Shown: positions 35,765-44,857 of the stretch, one piece after another
Layout of the letters: every line of letters starts with the position of its first letter
Position numbering within the stretch: the first letter of the stretch is position 1
From: Parabacteroides sp. PH5-46
GTDB taxonomy: Bacteria > Bacteroidota > Bacteroidia > Bacteroidales > Tannerellaceae
Length of the DNA: 64,000 nucleotides
Direction: 5' to 3'
NCBI RefSeq assembly: GCF_029892785.1
Contig: NZ_JARXXA010000011.1
Location: 62,001-126,000 of the forward strand
Program-made: the position numbers and the translations under genes
The notes under the pieces: generated by a model
What the model was told of the DNA's origin: nothing
Databases searched by the model: none
Seen by the model: the letters and a program-made list of their open reading frames with translations, nothing else

Positions 35765-37075
35765 TTAAAGTTTTCCGGCGGCTTTTCGGTAGCTTGTTTT
35801 GCAGATCTGAAGGGAGGCTTGAGCGTTTATTAGCTCTGTTTTAGCCTTTTGCCAGACGGTTTGTGCTTCCAGATGGTCGGCCAGAGTTTCCATGCCGCTT
35901 TCGTACATATTCTTGCTTACTTTCATGTTCTCTTCCGCTTGCTCAAGCGAATGAGCTGTTAGCGCTGTTTCTAAGTAGGCCTCGTCTAAGGCATTCATGG
36001 CTTGCGCTACCTCCAACGACATCTTCTCTTCGGCATCCATCTTCCGGAGCTTGGCGATATTTTCTTCTACCCGCGCGGCCTTTACCTTGTTATATCCTTT
36101 TCCCCACTCAAACAGGGGGATGCTGACAGATATAAGAGCCGAGAAGCCGCCTTTTTCCAATAGCTTATCTCCATTGAATTTCAGGCCGTCGTAGTAATTG
36201 TAAGAGCCCCTTACGCCTACGCTGGGGAGGAAGTCACTACGGGTTAGTTTGATCTCCTGTTGTTTGAGGTCTATCTGCTTGGACAGTAGCTCAAATTCCG
36301 GACGTAGACTGATATCGGCCGTAGGCTCACTGTTTATACTTGTCGGTTCGGGGAATGATTCGGAAACGATAACCGGACTATTCAACGGCAATCCGATGGT
36401 GTGGCATAAGTTCATGCGTGCCAGCCGGATGGCATTCTCTGCACGGCGGAGTTGCAGCTCGGCTTCATTCAGCTTTACCTGTACTTTCAATACGTCGTTC
36501 CGCTGCTTCAGGCCTACTGCCCGGGCGTTTTCTACGTTCCGTAGCAACTCCTCTACCACCTCTTTGTACTTGAGGGCCGAGAGGTGTAGTTCGCGTACTT
36601 TGATACAAGTCCAGTAGGCTTCATCGGTTTGCATAATCACTTCCGTACGAGTGAGTTCCCGGTTTGATTCAGACATTTCTTTTCCGATGGTAGACATACG
36701 GTAGGCCGCCCGTATCTTCCCTCCCATATAGAGCGGTTGTTCGGCGCTTACACCTGCTATAAAGGTGTTGTTCAGCCCTAACTCAATCGGGATATCCGGG
36801 ATAAAGGATAACTCAGCCGGGAAGGTGATATCCTTCTTAAACTTGGAAGAAGAGAACAGGTAAGTGCCATTGGCAGAGAACATAGGAAGGAAATTAGCCC
36901 GATATGCCTTTACATCGTAGCCTGCCTTTTCCTGTGTTTGTTGCGCGATGGCTGATTCCTTGTTGTTCGCCAATGCCATTTCGCGGCATTGTTCCAGCGA
37001 GAGCAACTGCTGTGCCCCCAGCAGGAAGGGGAACAGGCAGCATATCAGGACTATATAGATACGTTTTGTTGACAT
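35765..37075 (-). CDS. TolC-family outer-membrane efflux protein
   Basis: 436 residues. The signal peptide is about 1-21 (IYIVLICCLFPFLLGAQQ). The mature part shows the two-fold OEP repeat rich in long amphipathic helices, e.g. LEQCREMALANNKESAIAQQ near the N-terminus and NALDEAYLETALTAHSLEQA towards the C-terminus. It forms the outer-membrane channel of the tripartite pump encoded just upstream (RND pump gene ends 3 bp before its start). A terminator lies 146 nt past its stop. Substrates are unknown. Confidence 0.93.
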   Translation of the reverse strand: MSTKRIYIVLICCLFPFLLGAQQLLSLEQCREMALANNKESAIAQQTQEKAGYDVKAYRANFLPMFSANGTYLFSSSKFKKDITFPAELSFIPDIPIELGLNNTFIAGVSAEQPLYMGGKIRAAYRMSTIGKEMSESNRELTRTEVIMQTDEAYWTCIKVRELHLSALKYKEVVEELLRNVENARAVGLKQRNDVLKVQVKLNEAELQLRRAENAIRLARMNLCHTIGLPLNSPVIVSESFPEPTSINSEPTADISLRPEFELLSKQIDLKQQEIKLTRSDFLPSVGVRGSYNYYDGLKFNGDKLLEKGGFSALISVSIPLFEWGKGYNKVKAARVEENIAKLRKMDAEEKMSLEVAQAMNALDEAYLETALTAHSLEQAEENMKVSKNMYESGMETLADHLEAQTVWQKAKTELINAQASLQICKTSYRKAAGKL

Positions 37076-37078
37076 GAC

Positions 37079-40000
37079 TTATTCTTTATCTGATTTGACA
37101 TGGATACCAAAAAATACGGCATAAAGCACGGGAATGAATAGTAGCGTAATGATTGTTCCTATCAGCAATCCACCCATGATGGTTACAGCCAGCGAGCCGA
37201 ACATATCGTCTGATATCAGCGGAATCATCCCCAAAATAGTAGTGAGGGATGCCATCATAACCGGACGGAAGCGGCTGGAAGAACTGTCGAGCAAGGCCTT
37301 AACAGGCTCTACCCCCGATGATATCTGCAAGGTAATCTCGTCCATCAATACAATGCCGTTTTTAATCATCATACCTATCAAGCCCAATACCCCTACAATC
37401 GCCACAAAGCCAAAGGACTTGCCGGAGAGTAACATACCTGCCACTACACCTACGCAGATCAAAGGGATACAGCAGAAGATGATAGCCGGCTTCCGATAGT
37501 CTTTAAAGAGCATAATCAGGATGGCAATCATCAGGATAATAGCCAGTGGGAAATTCTTGAAGAGGTAGGTCGTTGCTTGGCTGCTGGCCTTGTATTCGCC
37601 CTCCCATTGCAGCGAATAACCTGCCGGAAGCGGGATGGCTTCAATCTCTTCTTTGATGCTCTGGCGCACTTTTTCAGCTCCGTTTCCAAAGGCCGTATTG
37701 CATTGTGCGCGCATGGCTCGTTGGCCGTTATACCGCACGACTACAGGGTCTTCCCATTTTAGCTTGATGCCGTTGCTGGCCTGGCTGAGGGGGACAGTAC
37801 GTAGCATACTTGCCAGCAGGTCTTCTTCCGAAATACTTCCGGTGATAAGGCCTTCCAAGGTTTGTTTATCAATCTGTTGCAGCGGCGGAATCATGCTGAA
37901 TATCGGTGTGTTATCTAATGATTCCACGGGATTGCCTTCTGCGTCAACCGATTTCAGGTAGATGGTTTGCCGGTGTTTTCCCTCAAAGAAAGTACCTGTC
38001 GGGATCCCTCCGGTGGCCGAAAGGACAGATAAGCCTACGTCTGAGCGGCTTAGCCCGATATTCCGGGCGATGGGCTGGTTGTAGTCTATCATCAGGACAG
38101 GCGTTTCCGGCTCCCAGTCGTTCCGTACCAGCATAGCAAGCGGACTTTCGTTCATAATGGCTTCTGCCTGAGCTGTCAACTGCTTCAATACAGCTGGGTC
38201 TGGACCACTGAACTGTACCTCTATCGGATATTTTTTGTACATCAGGTTGTAGCGCTTCAAACGCACATAAGCATCCGGATACTGCCTGCTCAGGTAGGTT
38301 TGTATCTCTTCCATCGTAGATACCAAGGCCTTAGGAGAGGTGTAGTCTACAATCAACTCGCCATACGAGAGGGAGGGATCGGCTATGCTGCGCACCAGGT
38401 TGTAACGGCTGGGCGTGCCTCCGATTGAGGTAGTTACATGCTTGATGTCGTCTCTGTTTAAGAGGTACTTTTCAATGCTAATCAGATCTTCTTTTACCTG
38501 AGTGCTGTTTACCCCTTCCGATAATTTGTATTCGATATACAACTGGTCGTAGTTCATGTCGGGGAAGAACTCCTGCGGAAGGAAGCGGTAACAGAATCCA
38601 CTTATGCCTACCAGAATGACAGCCAGTATAATGGTTACGGTTTTATGCCCCAATGTCCACGACAAAACACTCCGTAAAGCTCTGTAATATTTATTATCGA
38701 AGGGGTCTTTGCCGTCTTCCGATGGCTTGGTTTTCAATAGCCTGTCCGCATCAATCGGAACCTGCGTGAGCGCCAGTATCCAACTGAGTAGTAGAGATAC
38801 AGCCAGTACAATAAATAAATCACGAACATAAACCCCAGCCGTATCCGGAGACAGGAAGATCGGGAAGAAGGCCAGGATAGCGATAAACGTTGCTCCCAAC
38901 AAAGGAATAGCTGTTTTTCGTCCAATAGCGGTTAGGGCTTCCCTCCTGTCTTTTCCCCGCTTTAAATCAACTAATATCCCGTCTGTAATCACGATGGCAT
39001 TATCAACCAACATCCCCATCGCCAGAATAAAAGCAGCCAGGGATACGCGCTGCAAGGTACCATCGAATATATTCAGCACAAAAAACGAACCGAATACAAT
39101 GATAACCAAGCTGAAGCCCAATATAAGCCCGCTTTTGAAGCCCATCGTGAAGATCAATACCAAAACAACAATAAAGACAGACTCTACTAGGTTGATTAAG
39201 AATGTATTCAAGGCCGAATTTACCCGCTCCGGCTGATAGAATACTTTATGAAACTCAATCCCTGCCGGGATGCGTGTCTCCTTTAATGTCTCCAGTTTGG
39301 CATCCACTAATTTGCCCAGTTTGGTGACATCTGTTCCGCTTTGAGCGGCAATGGAAATACCGAAGGCCTGTTGCCCGTCGTAGCGCATCTCGTTCCGTAC
39401 CGGCTCTTCATACCCTAAGGAGACCCGGGCAATGTCTTTCAGGCGTAACTGATCTTCTTCATGCCCCTGTAGAAGCAGGTTTTCAATGTCTTCTACGTTT
39501 CTGTATTTGTCATTTACGGATACACGGATACGCTTCAAGCCACTCTCGTAATAGCCGGAATAGATGGTTTGGTTTTGCCCGTTCAGGGTAGAAAGCACCT
39601 CTGCCGGATGCACCCCTAAGTTAGCCAGGCGGTCTTGTAGCAGTTCGATGTTGATGCAATCGCTCTTTTTTCCGTAAATATCAACTTGCGATATGCCTTT
39701 AATATCTTGTATTTCACGTTTTACCATCTCGGCATAATCCCCCAGTTCTTTATCGGAAAAGCCGTCTGTCGTTATGGCATAGAACATCCCGTACACATCC
39801 CCGAAGTTGTCTATTACCTGTGAGGTACCTGCTCCGTCGGGCAGGCTGCTCTGTACGTCGTTTACTTTTCGCCGGAGCATGTCCCAGTTTTGCTCTACTT
39901 CCCCGTCAGGAACAGTAGTCACGAGCTCTACGGTAATCATCGAAACATCGTTCATGGAGCGGCTTTGGATGTTGTCCACATTGGACATGGAGCGGATATT

Positions 40001-40210
40001 CTTCTCCAATAAATCAGTTACTTCCAGCTCTACCTGGTGTGCCGAAGCACCCGGATAGGTGGTAACTACCATGGCCTGCTTTACCTTTATCTCCGGGTCT
40101 TCTAGCTTGCTCATATCGCCGAAAGCCAGCATCCCGCCTATCAGCATGACGGTAATGAGGAAATAAATCAACTTTTTGTTATTCAGCGCCCAACTGCTTA
40201 TATCCATCAT
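37079..40210 (-). CDS. RND efflux pump, inner-membrane subunit (AcrB/HAE family)
   Basis: 1043-residue proton-driven pump that moves drugs or other small molecules from the periplasm out through the TolC-type channel. Twelve membrane helices and two large periplasmic loops are present. The helix-4 motif reads LAMGMLVDNAIVITDGI, with Asp-Asn in place of the Asp-Asp found in AcrB, a variant seen in many RND pumps. The second half repeats the fold (VGVLGLIGMMIKNGIVLMDE). Its start overlaps the adaptor stop by 4 bp (ATGA) and its stop is 3 bp before the TolC gene, so the three are one operon. Confidence 0.95.
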   Translation of the reverse strand: MMDISSWALNNKKLIYFLITVMLIGGMLAFGDMSKLEDPEIKVKQAMVVTTYPGASAHQVELEVTDLLEKNIRSMSNVDNIQSRSMNDVSMITVELVTTVPDGEVEQNWDMLRRKVNDVQSSLPDGAGTSQVIDNFGDVYGMFYAITTDGFSDKELGDYAEMVKREIQDIKGISQVDIYGKKSDCINIELLQDRLANLGVHPAEVLSTLNGQNQTIYSGYYESGLKRIRVSVNDKYRNVEDIENLLLQGHEEDQLRLKDIARVSLGYEEPVRNEMRYDGQQAFGISIAAQSGTDVTKLGKLVDAKLETLKETRIPAGIEFHKVFYQPERVNSALNTFLINLVESVFIVVLVLIFTMGFKSGLILGFSLVIIVFGSFFVLNIFDGTLQRVSLAAFILAMGMLVDNAIVITDGILVDLKRGKDRREALTAIGRKTAIPLLGATFIAILAFFPIFLSPDTAGVYVRDLFIVLAVSLLLSWILALTQVPIDADRLLKTKPSEDGKDPFDNKYYRALRSVLSWTLGHKTVTIILAVILVGISGFCYRFLPQEFFPDMNYDQLYIEYKLSEGVNSTQVKEDLISIEKYLLNRDDIKHVTTSIGGTPSRYNLVRSIADPSLSYGELIVDYTSPKALVSTMEEIQTYLSRQYPDAYVRLKRYNLMYKKYPIEVQFSGPDPAVLKQLTAQAEAIMNESPLAMLVRNDWEPETPVLMIDYNQPIARNIGLSRSDVGLSVLSATGGIPTGTFFEGKHRQTIYLKSVDAEGNPVESLDNTPIFSMIPPLQQIDKQTLEGLITGSISEEDLLASMLRTVPLSQASNGIKLKWEDPVVVRYNGQRAMRAQCNTAFGNGAEKVRQSIKEEIEAIPLPAGYSLQWEGEYKASSQATTYLFKNFPLAIILMIAILIMLFKDYRKPAIIFCCIPLICVGVVAGMLLSGKSFGFVAIVGVLGLIGMMIKNGIVLMDEITLQISSGVEPVKALLDSSSSRFRPVMMASLTTILGMIPLISDDMFGSLAVTIMGGLLIGTIITLLFIPVLYAVFFGIHVKSDKE

Positions 40211-41280
40211 AATAAGCCTCCTATATTGGTAGATGAAACAGCCGGAAGAAGTTCTACACTTTGTCCCTCTTTCAGTGAGTTAGCCCCTGCTGTAACGATA
40301 ATCTCTCCTGCATTTAAGCCTTCGGAGATCACGACTGTTCCGTTTGTTTTTACCTCCAATGGCTTAACAATCCGGGCAGATACGCTTTGTTTCTCTTTAT
40401 TGTACACCCAAACAGCCGAGTGCTCATTATCGCCAAATAAAGCAGATAAAGGAATGACTGTCAGCATCGATTCCTTCTCTTTGTAGTTGAGCGTTACGGT
40501 AGCTGTCATACCCGCCGTGGGGAAGGATTGCCCCGAAATCTCTTTTAGTCGCAGACGCATGGTGTAGAGCTGGTTCATGTTGGCTTTCTGCGTAATACCA
40601 ATCAGCTCCAGCGGGAAAGAAACCTCCGGGAAAATGTCTACAGCGCAGGTATATTCATTAAACTCCTGTCTACGCATATATTCGGAAGAAGGAATGTTTA
40701 TTTCAACTTCCGGAGAGCCTGTATTAATCATGGATATAACCGGGTATCCGGCGCTGATTGTCTCTTCGGCATCAAAGAGGCGCTTCTGTATATAGCCGTT
40801 GAAGGGAGCATACAGGCGGGTGTCCTGTAGCGCATTCTTATGCGCATTGTACTTAGCCGTGATCTGCTGTAGCCCGTAGACTGCCTTTTCATAGTCATTA
40901 GGCGCTATGCTTTGTTTCTGATAAAGGTCTATGATCCGTTCGGCTTCGCCTTTTATCTGTTTATACTCCGCTTCAGTAGCCGATAGTTGTATCTCATAAT
41001 CCCTAGGATCTATCTCCGCCAGTAATTGTCCCTTTCTGACGTATGTACCCGCCTCTACTGGTACACGCAAAAGCGTTCCGCTCACCCGGAAAGCCAGGTT
41101 TACATCGGCTGCAGCCTTTATTTTGCCGGGGAAGGAAACCGATAGTTCCTGCCCGTATACTCTTACTGTGTCGGTTTTTACTGTAACGATTGTTTCCGGT
41201 TGTGTTTTTCCGGATGAACAAGCAGTGTAAAGGAGGGGAAGTATGCCCAATAACCCTATTAAAATCTTTTTCATATTCAT
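40207..41280 (-). CDS. Efflux periplasmic adaptor subunit (HlyD/MFP family)
   Basis: 357-residue lipoprotein that bridges the RND pump and TolC channel. The lipobox is near residue 21 (LLYTACSSG). The order is beta-barrel, lipoyl-like halves (INLAFRVSGTL-type and VRKGQLLAEIDPRDYEI), a helical hairpin (ATEAEYKQIKGEAERIIDLY), then the C-terminal part ending with VITAGANSLKEGQSVELLP-type bases. It is the first gene of the efflux operon, with a -7 box at 41315-41322, and divergent from an AraC regulator that is the likely controller. Confidence 0.94.
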   Translation of the reverse strand: MNMKKILIGLLGILPLLYTACSSGKTQPETIVTVKTDTVRVYGQELSVSFPGKIKAAADVNLAFRVSGTLLRVPVEAGTYVRKGQLLAEIDPRDYEIQLSATEAEYKQIKGEAERIIDLYQKQSIAPNDYEKAVYGLQQITAKYNAHKNALQDTRLYAPFNGYIQKRLFDAEETISAGYPVISMINTGSPEVEINIPSSEYMRRQEFNEYTCAVDIFPEVSFPLELIGITQKANMNQLYTMRLRLKEISGQSFPTAGMTATVTLNYKEKESMLTVIPLSALFGDNEHSAVWVYNKEKQSVSARIVKPLEVKTNGTVVISEGLNAGEIIVTAGANSLKEGQSVELLPAVSSTNIGGLL

Positions 41281-41314
41281 AATTGCATGTTATGGATTCA
41301 AATTGAAGACTTTG

Positions 41315-41322
41315 CAAAAATA
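41315..41322 (-). promoter_or_regulatory. Candidate efflux operon promoter, -7 box
   Basis: The minus strand reads TATTTTTG (TAnnTTTG), 35 nt before the adaptor start at 41280. Confidence 0.5.
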
Positions 41323-41421
41323 AAGAGAAAAGGTAGGCCTTAGCTGTTCGTTTTGTTGTCAAAAATGTTCTAAACAGGAAAAAGCCTTTTGAATCGGTAT
41401 ATTTTTTCAGGAAATAATGTT

Positions 41422-41429
41422 TAATTTTG
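41422..41429 (+). promoter_or_regulatory. Candidate AraC gene promoter, -7 box
   Basis: TAATTTTG (TAnnTTTG) lies 20 nt before the ATG at 41450. The roughly 100 bp between this box and the divergent efflux box is where an operator for the regulator would be expected; no clear repeat was found there. Confidence 0.5.
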
Positions 41430-41449
41430 GAAAAATAGCATGAGAAAAG

Positions 41450-42328
41450 ATGTTACTTGAAAAGAAAAATACAGCCGGTATTGACTCTATTTCTATCGTA
41501 GATACACGTGATACGGCTTTTGACAGCTTCACGATAGAAGGCTGGGAAATAGATGTATTGGGGATGGAAACCGTTCCCAAACTGGTAGATGCGGCAGGTT
41601 TATGTGTCTGCTTGCAGGGAGATGCTGAAATCGCCTTGGATGGCAGGAGCTATCATTTTAAAAAGGGTGACCTATGTGTGCTGTTGCCTCATACAATCCT
41701 GCAAATCAGTCGAAAAAGTAAAGATTTTAAGGGTTATACATTGGCCGGTACTTCAGAGTTTGTTCACAATATAAACATCCCTTCTTCTACGGCTATTTAT
41801 CTGTATATTAAAGAAAATCCCTGTATCTCGCTAAGCCGTGACGAACAGCAGATGCTCCTTTCGCTTTGCGACATGATAAAAGAGAAAGACATGAGAAAGG
41901 GGCATTTGTTCCGGTATGAAATTACAGAAATGCTACTACTCACATTATGTTATGAGATTGTAGCGATCTATCAGAAGGGGAAGCCATTGGAACGACAGTC
42001 TTACTCAAGGAAAAGTACATTGTTTATCCGTTTTCAACACCTGATCGCTTCGCACTACCATACGCATCGCAATGTAGAGTTCTATGCTGAGCAGCTATTC
42101 ATCACGCCACGCTACCTGTCTGCTATAACAAAAGACATATCAGGCATGACAGCCGCAGAGTGCATCATCCGGGTGGTAATCATCAATGCCCGCCTGCTAT
42201 TGAGCACAACGAAGCTAACCATCCAGCAGATCTCCGACCAACTAAACTTCCCCAACCCCTCCTTCTTCAGCCAATATTTCAAAAAAAATACCGGAATGAC
42301 TCCAAAGGAGTTCCGGGATCAGTATTGA
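41450..42328 (+). CDS. AraC-family transcriptional regulator
   Basis: 292 residues. An N-terminal cupin-like sensing part (ALDGRSYHFKKGDLCVLLPH, about 62-85) is followed by a C-terminal AraC DNA-binding domain with two helix-turn-helix motifs: VEFYAEQLFITPRYLSAITK (about 197-216) and LTIQQISDQLNFPNPSFFSQ, ending YFKKNTGMTPKEFRDQY. It is divergent from the RND efflux operon, with a 169-bp shared spacer, and so probably regulates it; the inducer is unknown. Its 3' end overlaps the convergent M48 protease gene by 10 bp. Confidence 0.92.
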   Translation: MLLEKKNTAGIDSISIVDTRDTAFDSFTIEGWEIDVLGMETVPKLVDAAGLCVCLQGDAEIALDGRSYHFKKGDLCVLLPHTILQISRKSKDFKGYTLAGTSEFVHNINIPSSTAIYLYIKENPCISLSRDEQQMLLSLCDMIKEKDMRKGHLFRYEITEMLLLTLCYEIVAIYQKGKPLERQSYSRKSTLFIRFQHLIASHYHTHRNVEFYAEQLFITPRYLSAITKDISGMTAAECIIRVVIINARLLLSTTKLTIQQISDQLNFPNPSFFSQYFKKNTGMTPKEFRDQY

Positions 42329-43098
42329 TCAGCTTTTTCTTTCATCCGTTTGGCGCGTTTTTCGCTGTCGGGGTGAGAGGAAAACATTTTTTGTACGGTT
42401 GAGGCTTTTTCGCCGCTGCTTAAGCTCACCAGTTTGCTTAAGGCATTAGCCATGCCGTAAGGGTCGAAATTATTATTCACACAGAATTGGAGTGCATAAT
42501 CATCGGCAGCATATTCTTGTTTTTGTGAGAATTGTGCATCACCGAACGCATCGGCCAACTCGCCTAATTGAGACTCGGTTAGTGATTGGGCTACACTGCC
42601 GGTTGCGGCAACTACATTCTTAGCCGCTGAACGTAAATAGGCATTTTTCATGGCGTCTTTCACGTCTGTACTGGCGATATGTCCGATCTCATGTCCTATA
42701 ACGGCCATCACTTCAGAGTCATCCATTAATTCCATCAGGCCTCCACACACGCGGATACTTCCGTCTCCACTGGCAAAGGCATTTACATCTGTCACATAAT
42801 ACACTTTGAAGTTCAGATTCAGTCCGTCTATGCCTTTCAGGTTGGAAGTGAGGCGTTCCAGGCGGGCGCCCATTTCCGTATCAGGACCGGCTACCGGATT
42901 GTTGGCATCCATCCATTCGATGTATTCGCTACAAAGCGCTGCAATGTCAGCATCGCTAAGGGTTACTGCTTTAGCTACATCTTCAGCAGCATTGACAATC
43001 TTTTTTGTGTCGATTTTTCTTCCGCCGATTTTAATCTGTGCATCCATTCCGGAACATACGCCCATAATAAGGGCAAGAGATAATAAAATTGTTCTCAT
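42319..43098 (-). CDS. M48-family metalloprotease, exported
   Basis: 259 residues with an N-terminal signal peptide (ILLSLALIMGVCSGMDAQ). The zinc motif HEIGH is at 136-140 (VIGHEIGHIAS), and the third ligand is Glu195 in KQEYAADDYAL. This matches periplasmic LoiP/YcaL-like M48 proteases with no membrane helices. A likely role is quality control of envelope proteins. A following gene on the same strand is absent, as the 3' end runs 10 bp into the AraC gene on the other strand. Confidence 0.92.
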   Translation of the reverse strand: MRTILLSLALIMGVCSGMDAQIKIGGRKIDTKKIVNAAEDVAKAVTLSDADIAALCSEYIEWMDANNPVAGPDTEMGARLERLTSNLKGIDGLNLNFKVYYVTDVNAFASGDGSIRVCGGLMELMDDSEVMAVIGHEIGHIASTDVKDAMKNAYLRSAAKNVVAATGSVAQSLTESQLGELADAFGDAQFSQKQEYAADDYALQFCVNNNFDPYGMANALSKLVSLSSGEKASTVQKMFSSHPDSEKRAKRMKEKADQY

Positions 43099-43135
43099 AC
43101 AAGTAAAATTTGATTAAATAAATAGTTACTTAAGC

Positions 43136-44056
43136 TTAATGCTCTCTCAAATAATTTTCTAATTGTTCAAACGAGGTATCTTTTAATATTACTTTTTTCT
43201 CTTTATCCAGCAAGTAAATCGTAGGAATGGCTTTTAAATCATAGATTTCTCCATTTTGCAATAACGTACCTTTGTCATACGAATTGATCCATTCGGCGGG
43301 AACCTGGTTCAGATAGTTTTTCCATTCCTGTAAGTCTTCGTCCGGATAAACAGCCAATATGGTTAGTCTTTTTTCGCTTATCAGATAACTGGTCGTGAGC
43401 GATGACATCAGCATTTCTGTAATTTCCTTGCAATTATGGCAGCCGGGGTTATAAAAGAAGACCAAAGTGTAGTCTGATTTGATTTTATAAAGCGTTCCGC
43501 TTTGCCCGTTTGCAAGGGTATAGGTGAAGTCCGTAGCCTTCTCGCCCACACGATTTCTTTTGGCTACTTTCAGCAGATGGGTTGGGCGTATTTTTTCCGT
43601 TACCAGTGGCGAAGCGATCATATATTCCAATACCGGTATATATAGCTCGTCACTGCGAAAAGGAGAGTTCGGGTCGTACAGATATTTCTCGTACAACTCA
43701 ATGAAATGAGTAAACATTCGGGGAGTAGCCTCTGCCTTTTGCAGCGTACCATTAATGGATGCTACGGCCGTTTTATAAGATACAAGAGGCAATATGTCAA
43801 GGTAATCCACAAAAGCCTGCTCAGTTACCTCAGGCAAATGGATGTAAGTCGTATCTGTAAAATCGAAATGATCCCAATAATGCTTTACCAGGAAATCGGC
43901 TCTGTCTTCCGGACTTGTGAGGATACTGGGAACTGTAGCCATCTGAAAGGTGGGTTGAGGAGTATCCTCAACAGGAGTGGTCGTATTTTTACTTTGCTGT
44001 CCGTTACAATTTACAAACAGCATGGATAATAGGATAATCGTATATTTCTTTATCAT
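43136..44056 (-). CDS. DUF5106-like, thioredoxin-fold lipoprotein
   Basis: 306 residues. The start at 44056 gives a signal peptide with lipobox (LLSMLFVNC, Cys17); the open frame begins further upstream but lies in leader DNA. The N-terminal two thirds are helical (YWDHFDFTDTTYIHLPE, FTHFIELYEKYLYDPNSPFR), as in DUF5106 proteins. The C-terminal third is a TlpA/AhpC-like thioredoxin fold with the redox pair C206-H-N-C209 (FYNPGCHNCKEI) and the cis-proline region LKAIPTIYLLDKE. It probably reduces or oxidises disulfides in the periplasm. A good -7 box lies at 44106-44113. Confidence 0.85.
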   Translation of the reverse strand: MIKKYTIILLSMLFVNCNGQQSKNTTTPVEDTPQPTFQMATVPSILTSPEDRADFLVKHYWDHFDFTDTTYIHLPEVTEQAFVDYLDILPLVSYKTAVASINGTLQKAEATPRMFTHFIELYEKYLYDPNSPFRSDELYIPVLEYMIASPLVTEKIRPTHLLKVAKRNRVGEKATDFTYTLANGQSGTLYKIKSDYTLVFFYNPGCHNCKEITEMLMSSLTTSYLISEKRLTILAVYPDEDLQEWKNYLNQVPAEWINSYDKGTLLQNGEIYDLKAIPTIYLLDKEKKVILKDTSFEQLENYLREH

Positions 44057-44105
44057 ATTTTGTTCAATATTAACAGTAAACGGCATTACTGATTGTTTAA
44101 GATTA

Positions 44106-44113
44106 CAAATATA
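44106..44113 (-). promoter_or_regulatory. Candidate promoter of the thioredoxin-fold gene, -7 box
   Basis: The minus strand reads TATATTTG (TAnnTTTG), 50 nt before the start at 44056. Confidence 0.5.
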
Positions 44114-44189
44114 ATGCAAAAAAACGAACTCTCATGTCTATTCTATTGCTGTAATTATTCATGAGCTTTGAGTATGTTCCGGAGAGTTA

Positions 44190-44197
44190 TATATTTG
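44190..44197 (+). promoter_or_regulatory. Candidate promoter of the second ECF sigma gene, -7 box
   Basis: TATATTTG (TAnnTTTG) lies 63 nt before the GTG start at 44261. A weaker match (GATATTTG) is at about 44216-44223. Confidence 0.4.
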
Positions 44198-44260
44198 GCT
44201 ATATAGATTTATTTACGATATTTGTCGCATATAAAGTAACATCTACTTAATTTAAACCCA

Positions 44261-44794
44261 GTGACGAAAGAACCCGAACATATCTTGCTGCAATTCAGCC
44301 TGCTTTATGAGAAATATGTTCCAGGTCTGTTGTTTTACGCCCGAAAGTTCGTTTCTTATCCCATAGCCGAAGATATTGTTCATGACCTCTTTCTTAAAAT
44401 ATGGAAAGAGAAAACTTTTTTTATCATTGATGAAACGATATCAAGTTATCTTTACCGGGCAGTGCAAAATGCCTGTCTGAACTATTTGAAGCATCAATCC
44501 GTACGTCAGGAATATGTGGATAAAGCAATTATGGAATTAAAGATAGAGGAATTAACCACAACTTCTCCTGATCACCAACTCATGGATCGGGAGCAAATAG
44601 ACAATCTTCATCGTGCGATCGACCAATTACCTGATAAATGTAAAGAAGTATTTCATTTGTCTTATTTTGAAGAAAAGAAAAATTTGGAAATAGCTGATTC
44701 TTTGGGTATTTCCGTACGTACTGTCGAATCACATTTATATAAAGCGCTTCAACTTTTGAGGAAATCCTTTACTCCTTTTATTTTTCTTTTGTGA
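44261..44794 (+). CDS. ECF-type RNA polymerase sigma factor (FecI-like)
   Basis: 177 residues, GTG start. Region 2 is YEKYVPGLLFYARKFVSYPIAEDIVHDLFLKIWKEK (about 17-52), and region 4 is AIDQLPDKCKEVFHLSYFEE then NLEIADSLGISVRTVESHLYKALQLL (about 119-166). It is followed 63 bp later by its FecR partner and then by SusC, SusD and a phosphoesterase, all in the same direction. This is the usual Bacteroidetes order for a ligand-sensing uptake locus. It should bind promoters of this locus when the SusC receptor is loaded. Confidence 0.94.
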   Translation: MTKEPEHILLQFSLLYEKYVPGLLFYARKFVSYPIAEDIVHDLFLKIWKEKTFFIIDETISSYLYRAVQNACLNYLKHQSVRQEYVDKAIMELKIEELTTTSPDHQLMDREQIDNLHRAIDQLPDKCKEVFHLSYFEEKKNLEIADSLGISVRTVESHLYKALQLLRKSFTPFIFLL

Positions 44795-44857
44795 AAAAAA
44801 TATAAAATTACAAAGTGTCACTAAGTAATATTGACAATCTAATTGTATCATGTGTAT